Source: Trujillonella humicola
GTDB taxonomy: Bacteria; Actinomycetota; Actinomycetes; Mycobacteriales; Geodermatophilaceae
NCBI RefSeq assembly: GCF_046233715.1
Contig: NZ_JBJNRJ010000007.1
Location: forward strand, 1-64,000
Reading direction: 5' to 3'
DNA: 64,000 bases
The position numbers and the translations under genes were made by a program. Shown here one piece after another: positions 23,816-33,566 of the stretch. How positions within the stretch are numbered: the stretch's first letter is position 1; each line of letters opens with the position of its first letter. The notes under the pieces are model-generated. The model saw nothing but the letters and a program-made list of their open reading frames with translations, searched no databases and had not been told where the DNA came from.

Positions 23816-25615
23816 CTACTGCGGCTCGGTGGCCTGCCGGTCGGGCGGAGGGGAGTCGTCGTCGCGCGGGTCCGGGTCGTCCGGTTCCTCACCCGTCCCT
23901 CCCTCGTCGGCAGCGGACCGGACGGCGAGGGCGAAGTCGTCCCCGTGCCGGGTGAGCCCGTCCACCACGGCCTGCTGGATCGCTTCGACCGCCACCGTCC
24001 GGCGCAGCATCGCAGGGTCGGACCGCACGTCCTTGGTGAGCGCGACCATGAGCACGGCGATGGCCGTCGCGAAGGGCAGGGCCCCGATGACCGTCAGGTT
24101 CTGGAGTCCCTGGATCGCCTCGTCGCTCCCCGCGAGCACCATCACGGCCGCGACCGAGCCGGTCGCCACGCCCCAGAAGACGACGATGCTCGAGCGGGGC
24201 TCCCGGTTCCCCCGCTCGGACAGCGATGCCATGACCACGGAGGCGGAGTCGGCCCCGGTCACGAAGAAGATCGAGACGAGCAGCATCACGACGACGGTCG
24301 TCACGCCGGTGAGCGGCAGACCGTCCAGCAGAGCGAACAGCTGCGCCTCCGTCGACGACTGCCCCGCGAGGTCCTCGCCGCCGCGCTGCGCCTGGATCGC
24401 CGAGCCGCCGAAGACCGAGAACCACACGACGCTGACCATCGTCGGCACCAGCAGCACGCCGCCGACGAACTGGCGGATGGTGCGACCCCGGCTGATGCGT
24501 GCGATGAAGATGCCGACGAACGGTGTCCAGGAGATCCACCACGCCCAGTAGAAGACGGTCCACCCGGACAACCAGGTGGCCATCGCGTCGCCCCCCACGG
24601 CCTCGGTCCGCGCCGCCATCCCGGCGAGCTGGTCGAAGTACGCGCCGATCGCCGTGGGCACCATGTTCAGGATGAGGACCGTCGGCCCGACGACGAACAC
24701 GAACAGCGCCAGGGCGAAGGCCAGCACCACGTTGGTGTTGGCCAGGTACTGGATCCCCCGGGCGATGCCCGAGAAGGCGGAGACGACGAACGCCGCGGTC
24801 AGGACCGCGAGGATCACGAGGATCGCCGTGTTCCCGGCTTCGCCGACCCACCCGATGAGCTCGACGCCACTGCCGATCTGCAGGGCGCCGAATCCCAGTG
24901 AGGCGGCGGTGCCGAGGAGAGTCGCGACGACGGCCAGCGTGTCGATGAGCTTGCCGATGGGCCGCTCCGACACCTGCCGGCCGAACAGCGGGGCGAACGC
25001 CGACGACAGCAGTTGCGGACGGCCCCGGCGGTACACCCCGTAGCCCACCGACAGGCCGACGAACGCGTAGATCGCCCACGGGTGCAGGGTCCAGTGGAAC
25101 AGCGTCGTGGCCATCGCGACGCGCACCGCGTCGTCCGTCCCGCCCTCGACGGTGCCCGGCGGCGGCTCCACGAAGTGGGCCAGCGGCTCCGCGACCCCGA
25201 AGAACATGAGCCCGATGCCCATGCCGGCGCTGAACATCATCGCGATCCAGCTGACCGTGCGGAACTCCGGACGCTCGTCGTCGCGCCCGAGGGGGATGCG
25301 GCCGTACTTGCTGGCGCCCAGCCACAGCACGAAGACCACGATGGTCGTGGCGAGCAGCACGAAGAACCAGCCGATGTTGCCCACGACCCACTCCAGGCCG
25401 GCGCCGGAGGCAGCGCCGAGCTCGGACGGCGAGGCGAAGCCCCAGGCGACCAGACCGAGCGCCAGGAGAGCGGCGACGCCGAACACCAGCTTGTCCAGCC
25501 CCCGATCGTCCTCCGCGATCTGCGCGGGCGGCTCGGCGAGCAGCGGGTGCCGTCGGACCCTGGGCAGAGGGGGAGGCCGCCATCGTCGTCCGGAGGGGTC
25601 GTGCGCTCCGCTCAT
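23816..25615 (-). CDS. BCCT family osmolyte transporter
   Basis: 599 residues from ATG 25615. Twelve transmembrane helices in the betaine/choline/carnitine transporter fold. Diagnostic stretches include SWIAMMFSAGMGIGLMFFGVAEPLAHF (a glycine-rich segment as in sodium-coupled BetP), TLFHWTLHPWAIYAFVGLSVGYGVYRRG, and GWTVFYWAWWISWTPFVGIFIARISRGRTIRQFVGGVLLVPT. These carry the aromatic residues that form the quaternary-amine cage. It probably imports glycine betaine, choline or a relative for osmoprotection. The C-terminal tail is acidic, unlike the basic osmosensing tail of BetP. Monocistronic. A remnant of a neighbouring gene's 3' end lies just downstream. Confidence 0.95.
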   Translation of the reverse strand: MSGAHDPSGRRWRPPPLPRVRRHPLLAEPPAQIAEDDRGLDKLVFGVAALLALGLVAWGFASPSELGAASGAGLEWVVGNIGWFFVLLATTIVVFVLWLGASKYGRIPLGRDDERPEFRTVSWIAMMFSAGMGIGLMFFGVAEPLAHFVEPPPGTVEGGTDDAVRVAMATTLFHWTLHPWAIYAFVGLSVGYGVYRRGRPQLLSSAFAPLFGRQVSERPIGKLIDTLAVVATLLGTAASLGFGALQIGSGVELIGWVGEAGNTAILVILAVLTAAFVVSAFSGIARGIQYLANTNVVLAFALALFVFVVGPTVLILNMVPTAIGAYFDQLAGMAARTEAVGGDAMATWLSGWTVFYWAWWISWTPFVGIFIARISRGRTIRQFVGGVLLVPTMVSVVWFSVFGGSAIQAQRGGEDLAGQSSTEAQLFALLDGLPLTGVTTVVVMLLVSIFFVTGADSASVVMASLSERGNREPRSSIVVFWGVATGSVAAVMVLAGSDEAIQGLQNLTVIGALPFATAIAVLMVALTKDVRSDPAMLRRTVAVEAIQQAVVDGLTRHGDDFALAVRSAADEGGTGEEPDDPDPRDDDSPPPDRQATEPQ

Positions 25616-25789
25616 CGGGCGTGACACCGGATCCGGCGCCCCTCCTCTCGGAGTGCGACGCGCTGGGCGGACGTCCGGTGCCCGCGGCTGCGCGGCCGAG
25701 CCCGGGCTGTGCCCGCTCCGGGTCGGCGGCAATCCTCGGCGGAGGCCCTGGTCGGCTGCTCGGGCGACGTCTCCACCGCGTGGGGCCGG

Positions 25790-27691
25790 TTACGGCACGG
25801 TGCCGGGGCCGGCCTCCGGCGGCCGCGGCCGGTCCTCGGCGAACGGCCGGACGGCGAGCAGCGCGACGTCGTCGGCTGCGCCGCCCGGGGGGAGCAGCTC
25901 GGTCACGATCCGGTCGCAGAGCTCCTCGAGGTCCAGCCCGACGCAGTCGGCGAGCAGGTCGAGCAGGCGTCGGAGGCCGGTGTCGAGGTCGCGGGCTCCC
26001 GAGCCGCCCGGGCGCCGAGGGTCGCCACCGGGGACGTCCTGCTGCTCGAGCAGGCCGTCGGTGTAGAGCAGCAGGGTGGAGTTCGCCGGCAGCACGTGGC
26101 GGTGCTCGGGGCGGGACCGGGACGGGTCCACCCCGAGCGGCAGCCCGACCCGGTCGGTGAGGACGTCGACGGTGCCGTCGGCGTGCAGCAGCACGGGAGG
26201 TGGGTGCCCCGCCGAGCTCCACACCAGCTGCCGGTCCCGCGCGGGCTGATCGGGGCGGAAGCGTTCGACCCGTGCCACCAGCGCGGTGGCGAACACGTCC
26301 TGGCCGAAGGTGGCGCAGGCGACGTCGACGGTGCTCAGCACCCCGGCGGGCCCGACGGTGCCGTCCAGCCCGGCCATCCGCAGCTCGGTGCGCAGCTGGC
26401 CCATCGTGACCGCCGCGGTGATGTCGTGGCCGGCGACGTCGCCGACCACGAGGCTGGTGGTACCGGTCGTGTCGAGGTAGGCGTCGTACCAGTCCCCGCC
26501 GACCAGCTGGGTGTTCTCGGCCGGGGAGTACCGGGAGGCCAGCTGCAGGTGGTCGGGCTGCGGCAGCAGCACGGGCAGCAGCGCCCGCTGCATCGTCTCC
26601 GACACCGTCCGGTCGAGGAACGAGGCCCGCGCGGCCTCGACCACCAGGCCCGCGCGGGTCATCAGCGCGTCCACCAGGTCGCGGTCGAGCTCGGTGTAGG
26701 GCGCCGAGCCCCGCACGCGGGCGATGGTCAGCACCGCGACCACGTCGCCGCGGCTGAGCACCGGAGCGACCAGCGCGCTGCGCAGCGACAGCAGGTCCAC
26801 GGCCTCGCGCTGGGCGGCCGTCAGGCCCGGCGCCCGGGCCAGGTCGATCAGCTCGACCCGGCCGGTCAGGGCGACGTGCCCGGGCCCGGCGGCCTCGCCG
26901 GTGCGCCGCCCGGCGCGGTGGACCCACTGCTGCAGCGCGGGCAGCTGCGCGGCATCGCGGTGCTCGGCGGCGGCGGGCAGCAGACCGCCGTCGGGCCCGA
27001 CGGTGCTGACGTAGGCGAGGTCGCCCAGGTCGGGCACGGCGAGGGCGACCAGCGCCCGCCAGACGTCACCCGGCTCGAGGTCGGCGGTCAGCAGGTCGCT
27101 GATGCGGGCCAGCAGCCGCGCCCGCTCGGCCTCGGCGGCGGCGAGGGCACGGGCCCCCTCCGCCTCCAGGGTGGCCATCCGCAGCGCGACCTCGCGGGAG
27201 GCGATCGCGGCCAGCTCCTCCAACAGCTGCACGTCGTCAGCTGTCCACGGGTGCACCGTGGTGTCGACGACGCAGAAGCTGCCGAGCACCTGCCCGTCGG
27301 GAGTGTGGACGGGGAACCCGGCCCACGCGCGCACCCCCATGGCCTCGACGGAGGGGTTGGCGGCGGTGCGCTCGTCGGCGGTCACGTCGGCCAGCACCAG
27401 CGGGTCGCCGCGCAGCACGTACTGGCAGAACGACTCCTCGACGGTGTTCTGCCGCGGACTGCCCTCCGGCAGGCCCTGGCTGCTCAGCCAGAAGGAGCGG
27501 GCCTCGTCGACGACGGTCATGAAGGCCAACGGCGCCCCCGTCAGCCGCTGCGCGATCCGGGTGAGCCGGTCGAAGGACTCCTCCGCCGCGGCGTCGAGCA
27601 GGCGCGTGGCGCGCACGGCGGCCAGCCGGCCCGGGGCGCCCGCCGGCCCGCGCTCGCCGGGGAGGGCGTCGACGGCGGGGCGGGTGCGCAC
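25790..27691 (-). CDS. GAF-GAF-SpoIIE type PP2C phosphatase
   Basis: 633 residues from GTG 27691, GGGAG upstream. First GAF domain about 25-180 (FMTVVDEARSFWLSSQGL, FCQYVLRGDPLVLADVTADER, AGFPVHTPDGQVLGSFCVVD). Second GAF-like domain about 210-370. C-terminal SpoIIE/PP2C phosphatase about 385-625 with GGDWYDAYL, LVVGDVAGHDITAAVTMGQLR, WSSAGHPPPVLL, YTDGLLEQ and GAADDVALLAVR, the aspartates being metal ligands. Such proteins dephosphorylate anti-anti-sigma factors in actinobacterial stress partner-switching. The GAF inputs could bind small ligands or sense redox. No sigma, anti-sigma or STAS gene lies beside it, so the target must be elsewhere. Confidence 0.93.
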   Translation of the reverse strand: MRTRPAVDALPGERGPAGAPGRLAAVRATRLLDAAAEESFDRLTRIAQRLTGAPLAFMTVVDEARSFWLSSQGLPEGSPRQNTVEESFCQYVLRGDPLVLADVTADERTAANPSVEAMGVRAWAGFPVHTPDGQVLGSFCVVDTTVHPWTADDVQLLEELAAIASREVALRMATLEAEGARALAAAEAERARLLARISDLLTADLEPGDVWRALVALAVPDLGDLAYVSTVGPDGGLLPAAAEHRDAAQLPALQQWVHRAGRRTGEAAGPGHVALTGRVELIDLARAPGLTAAQREAVDLLSLRSALVAPVLSRGDVVAVLTIARVRGSAPYTELDRDLVDALMTRAGLVVEAARASFLDRTVSETMQRALLPVLLPQPDHLQLASRYSPAENTQLVGGDWYDAYLDTTGTTSLVVGDVAGHDITAAVTMGQLRTELRMAGLDGTVGPAGVLSTVDVACATFGQDVFATALVARVERFRPDQPARDRQLVWSSAGHPPPVLLHADGTVDVLTDRVGLPLGVDPSRSRPEHRHVLPANSTLLLYTDGLLEQQDVPGGDPRRPGGSGARDLDTGLRRLLDLLADCVGLDLEELCDRIVTELLPPGGAADDVALLAVRPFAEDRPRPPEAGPGTVP

Positions 27692-27819
27692 GCTCCCATC
27701 CTGCCCGGCCGGCAACTCCCCGCCGGCCGTTCCCCTCCCGACGGCGTCCCCGGCGGAGCCGCCGGGCGACGGCCGACCATCGCGGGAACGCCCGGCAGGG
27801 GCCGGGAGGTCGCCGTGCG

Positions 27820-28677
27820 TCAGGGTGCGGCGGCCCCGCCGTCGCCGGCGACCATGGCGGCCATGACCCGGGCCATCACCTTGGTGCGGGCGGTGCGGGG
27901 GAGGGTGGCGAGCGACCAGCGCAGCAGCTTCGACAGCCCGCCCGGGGTCACCGTGGTGCGCCGCCCCAGCGCGGCCAGGGTCGCGGCGGCGACGGTGCCC
28001 GGCTCCGCCGCGCGGGTCGTCGTCAGCCCGGCCCGGGCCGCGAAGCCGGTGTGCACCGGCCCGGGGGAGGACACCAGCACGTCGACCCCGGCCGGGGCCA
28101 GCTCGTGGTGCAGGCCCTCCCCGAGGGTCTGCACGTAGGCCTTCGTCGCCGCGTAGTGGGCGGCGCCCGGCGTGCCCTGGTAGCCGACGATCGACCCGAA
28201 CAGCACCAGGCCTCCGCGCCCCCGCCGGGCGAAGCGGGCGCCGAACTCGCGGCCGAGCAGGTAGGTCGCCCGGCAGTTGAGGTCCAGCATCGCCGACTCG
28301 GTCGCCGGGTCCCCGTCGACGCAGGGCCCGGACGTGCCGAAGCCGGCGGCGGACACCAGCAGCCCGACGTCGCGCTCGGCGGTCGCCGCCACCAGCGCCG
28401 TGACGCCCTCCGCGGTGGACAGGTCGACCGGCACGAGCTCGATGTCGGCCGCGCCGCGGAGCTCGTCGCGCACCGCCGCCAGCGCGGCGGCGTCCCGGGC
28501 GACCAGCACCAGCGCCAGCCCGGCGGTCGCCAGCTCCCCGGCCACCGCGCGTCCGATGCCCGAGGTCGCACCGGTGACCACGGCCCACGGGCCGTAGCGG
28601 GGGAGCCGCGCCACCCCGCGGGGGCGCTGCCCGGCCGCCGTGCCGGTGCGGCCACGGGCCCGGGTCCGGGTGCTCAT
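27820..28677 (-). CDS. Short-chain dehydrogenase/reductase
   Basis: 285 residues. Classical SDR features: cofactor motif VVTGATSGIGRAVAGELATAG, NAG-equivalent VSAAGFGTSG, catalytic Ser in LFGSIVGYQGTPG and YxxxK in HYAATKAYVQTLGEGLHHELA. An Asp/Arg-type residue after the second strand (LVARDA) suggests NADP(H) preference. ATG 28677 overlaps the MFS stop (ATGA), so it is co-expressed with that exporter under the HxlR operators. It may modify the compound that the exporter removes, or detoxify a reactive carbonyl. Substrate not deducible. Confidence 0.93.
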   Translation of the reverse strand: MSTRTRARGRTGTAAGQRPRGVARLPRYGPWAVVTGATSGIGRAVAGELATAGLALVLVARDAAALAAVRDELRGAADIELVPVDLSTAEGVTALVAATAERDVGLLVSAAGFGTSGPCVDGDPATESAMLDLNCRATYLLGREFGARFARRGRGGLVLFGSIVGYQGTPGAAHYAATKAYVQTLGEGLHHELAPAGVDVLVSSPGPVHTGFAARAGLTTTRAAEPGTVAAATLAALGRRTTVTPGGLSKLLRWSLATLPRTARTKVMARVMAAMVAGDGGAAAP

Positions 28678-30212
28678 CGCGCGGCCGCCGCGACGGGCGC
28701 CCCGGCCGGGGCCGCCGGGACCGAGGGGCGGGCCGGCAGCAGGGCCAGGGCGAGCACGGCGCCGGCCAGCGCGACACCGGCCGCCACCAGGCACCCGGCC
28801 TGCAGGCCGGCGAGGAAGCCGTCCGCCGCGGCCGCCTGCAGCGTGCCGGCCAGCGCCGCGTCGGGCAGGTCTCCCGCCGCGGCGAGCGCCGCGCCGACCG
28901 AGTCGCCGACCGCGGTGCGGAGCGGGCCGGGCAGGGCCGCCTGGTCGAGGCGGGCGGCGTAGAGCGAGGCGAAGACGCTGCCGATCACCGCGACCCCGAG
29001 GGTGCCGCCCACCTCCCGGGCGGCGTCGTTGACCGCCGAGCCCACGCCGGCGCGGGCGTCGGCGACCGCCCCCATCACCGACTCGGTGGCCGGTGCCGAG
29101 GTGAGGCCCATGCCCAGCCCGAGCAGCACCATCTGGCCGACGATCTCGGGGTAGCCGGTGGCCAGGCTGACGGTGGAGATCCACGCGTAGGCCGCGCCCA
29201 GCGCCAGCAGCCCGGTGCCCACGACGGCCTTGTTGCCCAGCCGCGTGACCAGGCGGGCGCCGAGCAGCGACCCGGCGGCGACGCAGACCGCCACCGGCAC
29301 GATGCGCAGCCCCGACTCCAGGGCGCTGTAGCCGCGGAGGAACTGGAAGTACTGGGTGATGAGGAAGATGAACCCGAACAGCGCGAAGAAGGCGATGGTG
29401 ATCGACGCGCTGGCGGCGGTGAACCGGCGCTCGCGGAAGAGCCCGACCTCCAGCAGCGGGTCGGCGGCGCGCCGCTCGGCGGTGACGAACGCGGCCGCGA
29501 GGACCGCGGCCAGCGCCAGCCCGGCGAGCGTCCGCCCGGAGGTCCAGCCGTGCACGGGCGCCTCGATGATGCTGAAGACGAGGACCGTGAGCGCGGCCGA
29601 GGACAGCAGCAGGCCCGGGGTGTCGAACCGGCTGGCCGCTGCGCGCCGGGACTCCGGCACGACGGCGACCACCAGCACGACGGCGAGCACCGCCACCGGC
29701 ACCTTGACCCAGAAGGTCGACCCCCACCAGTAGGCCTCGAGCAGCGCTCCACCGGCGATCGGGCCCAGCGCCACGGCCAGGCCGGTCGAGGCGCCCCAGA
29801 TCCCGATGGCGGCCGCGCGCTCCCGGCGCTCGACGAACAGCGTGGTGATCAGCGACAGCGTCGTGGGGAAGACGGCGGCGGCGCCCAGCCCGGTGAACGC
29901 CCGGGCGGCGACCAGCTGCCCGGTCGTCCCCGAGAGGCCGGCCAGCGCGTTGCCCAGGCCGAAGAGCAGGAGCCCGACGAGGAGCACGCGCCGCCGGCCG
30001 AGCCGGTCGGACAGCGCGCCACCGGCCAGGACCAGTGCGGCGAAGACCAGCAGGTAGGCGTCGACGACCCACTGGAGGTCCCGGGTGCCGGCGCCCAGCT
30101 CGGTGACCAGGGTCGGGAGGGTGACGTTGACGATCGTGGTGTCGACGTTGACGACGAAGGCGGACAGGCACAGGACGGCGAGGGCGAGCCCCCGCGCGGG
30201 TGGACGGGACAC
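28674..30212 (-). CDS. DHA2-type MFS drug exporter
   Basis: 512 residues from GTG 30212, GGAGG seven bases upstream. Fourteen predicted transmembrane helices, with the DHA2 (EmrB/QacA) motifs: LSAFVVNVDTTIVNVTLPTL in helix 1, WVVDAYLLVFAALVLAGGALSDRLGRRRVLL (motif A), and GPIAGGALLEAYWWGSTFWVKVPVAVL (motif C region). Proton-driven export of lipophilic or cationic drugs is typical. Divergent from an HxlR regulator with two operators between them, so expression is probably inducible by the exported or a related compound. It is co-translated with an SDR enzyme downstream. Confidence 0.94.
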   Translation of the reverse strand: MSRPPARGLALAVLCLSAFVVNVDTTIVNVTLPTLVTELGAGTRDLQWVVDAYLLVFAALVLAGGALSDRLGRRRVLLVGLLLFGLGNALAGLSGTTGQLVAARAFTGLGAAAVFPTTLSLITTLFVERRERAAAIGIWGASTGLAVALGPIAGGALLEAYWWGSTFWVKVPVAVLAVVLVVAVVPESRRAAASRFDTPGLLLSSAALTVLVFSIIEAPVHGWTSGRTLAGLALAAVLAAAFVTAERRAADPLLEVGLFRERRFTAASASITIAFFALFGFIFLITQYFQFLRGYSALESGLRIVPVAVCVAAGSLLGARLVTRLGNKAVVGTGLLALGAAYAWISTVSLATGYPEIVGQMVLLGLGMGLTSAPATESVMGAVADARAGVGSAVNDAAREVGGTLGVAVIGSVFASLYAARLDQAALPGPLRTAVGDSVGAALAAAGDLPDAALAGTLQAAAADGFLAGLQAGCLVAAGVALAGAVLALALLPARPSVPAAPAGAPVAAAAR

Positions 30213-30236
30213 GGGCGACCTCCGCGGACGGCAGTG

Positions 30237-30253
30237 ACTTGGATGTTCCAAGT
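30237..30253. promoter_or_regulatory. HxlR-type operator 1
   Basis: A perfect inverted repeat ACTTGG-N5-CCAAGT between the MFS and HxlR genes, 24 bases upstream of the MFS start. A second identical-arm copy lies 43 bases away, centre to centre, about four helical turns. Confidence 0.75.
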
Positions 30254-30279
30254 GACTGCCGAGGACTGTAGCCACGGTC

Positions 30280-30296
30280 ACTTGGTTCTGCCAAGT
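30280..30296. promoter_or_regulatory. HxlR-type operator 2 overlapping both -35 regions
   Basis: The same ACTTGG-N5-CCAAGT palindrome. It overlaps TTGGTT (30283-30288), a candidate -35 for the HxlR gene with CATACT (30305-30310) as -10. It also overlaps TTGGCA on the minus strand (30294-30289), a candidate -35 for the MFS gene with TACAGT (30270-30265) as -10 at 18-base spacing. Binding here would repress both directions. Confidence 0.7.
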
Positions 30297-30317
30297 CAGG
30301 GCGGCATACTGAAGGGC

Positions 30318-30785
30318 ATGACGTCGACCGGGCCGCGCGCCGGCTGCTCCATCGCCGCCGCCCTGGGCGTGCTGGGTGACCGCTGGACGCTGCTGGTCGT
30401 GCGCGAGCTGCTCTACGGCGCCCATCGCTACGGGGAGATCGCGGCCGGCACCGGCGCGGCCACCGACGTGCTCGCCGCCCGGCTCCGGCGCCTGGTCGAT
30501 GCCGGCGTCGTCGAGCGGCGGCCCTACAGCGAGCGGCCACCCCGGTTCGAGTACCACCTCACGGCGGCCGGCCGGGAGCTCGCGCCGGTGCTCGTGCTAC
30601 TGCTCGGCTGGGGTGACCGCTGGGCCAACGACCAGGTGCCGGTGGTGCTGGAGCACGCGCCCGACGGCGGGCCGGCGCACCCGGTCCAGGCGCACGTCGC
30701 CTGCGCCACCTGCGGGCACGACCTCGGCGGAACGCCGCTGACCGCGCGGACGAGGCAGGGCGAGGCGCTCACCCTCGACGTGTGA
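30318..30785 (+). CDS. HxlR family transcriptional regulator
   Basis: 155 residues from ATG 30318. The winged-helix HxlR core is clear: GCSIAAALGVLGDRWTLLVVRELLYGAHRYGEIAAGTGAATDVLAARLRRLVDAGVVERRPYSERPPRFEYHLTAAGRELAPVL. The Cys in GCSIA sits where HypR/YodB-type members carry their redox-sensing cysteine, so thiol-reactive or quinone-like inducers are possible. A C-terminal extension (HVACATCGHDLGGTPLTARTRQGEAL) has a CxxC that could bind metal. It is divergent from the SDR-MFS operon and probably represses it and itself through the two palindromes. The mRNA would be nearly leaderless. Confidence 0.93.
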   Translation: MTSTGPRAGCSIAAALGVLGDRWTLLVVRELLYGAHRYGEIAAGTGAATDVLAARLRRLVDAGVVERRPYSERPPRFEYHLTAAGRELAPVLVLLLGWGDRWANDQVPVVLEHAPDGGPAHPVQAHVACATCGHDLGGTPLTARTRQGEALTLDV

Positions 30786-30839
30786 CGGTGCGGGCGGCGC
30801 CGGACACGTCGTCCCCGTCCGGGCCGCGAGAAACCAGGC

Positions 30840-30955
30840 AGGCACTGGCCGGCGAACCCGACCAGGGCCTCTCGTCGGGGTGGGTGACGGGGCTCGAACC
30901 CGCGAGCGAGACCGGTCCCGGGCCTGGTGGCCCGGAGGATGCTCAGGTCAGCCGC
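30840..30955 (+). repeat. Att-like copy A: tRNA-His 3' end plus terminator hairpin
   Basis: Positions 30840-30905 match 45443-45510, which is the tRNA-His terminator hairpin and the tRNA 3' end (T-arm and acceptor strand), in the same orientation. Positions 30906-30955 also match the flank of copy B at 38590. The tRNA portion is only a 3' fragment, as expected at the distal end of an element integrated into a tRNA gene. The remaining sequence to 31273 shows no gene. Confidence 0.7.
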
Positions 30956-31273
30956 GCGAAGAGCGTCCCCCCGGGCGCCGTTGCCGATCCGGAGGGCATC
31001 CACGCCTCCGCGGCGGACACCGTGGGTGACGGGCCGCTGCCGGCACGCCACCCAGCCTGCCGGGGCGTCCGTGAAAGGATCGGGCCGCATCCCCGGCCGA
31101 AGGCTCCACGCCACCGTCGCGCCCTGGGTCGCGACCGGCCGTCACCCGGCGCTGGGCCTGCAGGGCGAGCACCGGCAGCGGCCGGGCTCATCCCCGCGAT
31201 GCCGGCCGACAGCGGCGACCTGGTCGCAGGCCGGGCCGAGGAGGCGCCGAGGAGCATCGGGAGGGAGGAGATC

Positions 31274-32866
<1,593 letters not shown>

Positions 32867-32929
32867 CCCGCTCTCCGGCGCTGACCCGGTCACACCACCG
32901 GGGGACTGCCGGGGGGCCGCTACCGCATG

Positions 32930-33170
32930 CCTCGAGGCCGGGGCTCGTGACCCCCGGATGCGGACCGGCCGCCAGCGGCCCGCCAAGGGGGCGCGGTGTG
33001 CGTGTGCGATCTGGTCGAGCCGGCCGGCGCAGCCAGGGCACCTCGGCTCGCACCTGGCCGAGCTGGTCGCCGCGGGAGTGTGCGGGAGCGAGAAGCGGGG
33101 CCGCACCGTGTGGTACTCGGTGAACCCGTCGGCTCGGGATGCCCTGCGGGCGGCGCTGGCCACCGGCTGA
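32930..33170 (+). pseudogene. Decayed ArsR-type regulator
   Basis: The C-terminal half HLGSHLAELVAAGV...SEKRGRTVWYSVNPSARDALRAALATG is a clear ArsR winged helix, and CVCDLVEPAG, the classical arsenite-sensing motif, is encoded just upstream in a different frame (from about 32996). Adding two bases around 33025-33045 would rejoin them. The N-terminal third is also degraded. So this is a broken copy, possibly the original regulator of the arsenic operon, now replaced by the intact ArsR downstream. Confidence 0.7.
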
Positions 33171-33247
33171 CGCCCCACCCCGGCGGCGGCTGTTCGGGGG
33201 GCCGTCACCGACTGTTCGCTTGACCCGTGGACCCACCCGACGTCACA

Positions 33248-33261
33248 TCAGTACGTGCTGA
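33248..33261. promoter_or_regulatory. Possible ArsR operator
   Basis: TCAG-TACGTG-CTGA is an inverted repeat that overlaps the upstream GTG candidate of arsR. It resembles short ArsR-type dyads. If the operator is real, translation may begin at the inner GTG 33270 instead. Confidence 0.35.
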
Positions 33262-33566
33262 CATCACCGGTGACTGACGAGTTGCTCCGGGCGCTGGCCG
33301 ATCCCACGCGCGCCCGGATCGTCGAGCTGCTGGCCGGTGAGCAGCTGTGCGTCTGCCACCTGGTGGCGGAGATCGGCGCGAAGCAGACCAACCTCAGCAA
33401 CCACCTGCGGGTACTGCGGGAACTGGGCGTGGTCGAGGCGGAACCCGCGGGCCGGTTCACCTACTACCGGCTGCGCACCGAGGTCCTCGAGTCGGTGGCG
33501 TCGCACTACGCCCAGCTGGCGTCCCGCTCCCGCCTGGCCCTGGCGGTGAAGCGGCCGTGCGAGTGA
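33255..33566 (+). CDS. arsR: ArsR family metalloregulator
   Basis: 103 residues, winged-helix repressor. The recognition region reads ALADPTRARIVELLAGEQLCVCHLVAEIGAKQTNLSNHLRVLRELGVVEAEPAGRFTYYRLR. The CVC pair in the alpha-3 helix is the arsenite/antimonite site of E. coli-type ArsR. One more Cys lies at the end (RPCE), a possible extra ligand. It leads a tightly packed operon with aquaporin, arsC and flavoenzymes and presumably represses it until As(III) binds. GTG 33255 or inner GTG 33270 are both possible starts. Stop overlaps the aquaporin GTG. Confidence 0.92.
   Translation: MLTSPVTDELLRALADPTRARIVELLAGEQLCVCHLVAEIGAKQTNLSNHLRVLRELGVVEAEPAGRFTYYRLRTEVLESVASHYAQLASRSRLALAVKRPCE

Noticed and set aside
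30840..30910. A second tRNA gene at att-like copy A
   Set aside because: Only the T-arm and acceptor 3' strand are present. The anticodon and D arms are replaced by unrelated sequence, so no tRNA can fold.
30956..31273. Riboswitch (for example c-di-AMP type) before the K+/H+ antiporter
   Set aside because: Long untranslated stretch and a K+-related gene made this attractive, but no conserved ydaO-like core could be recognised.
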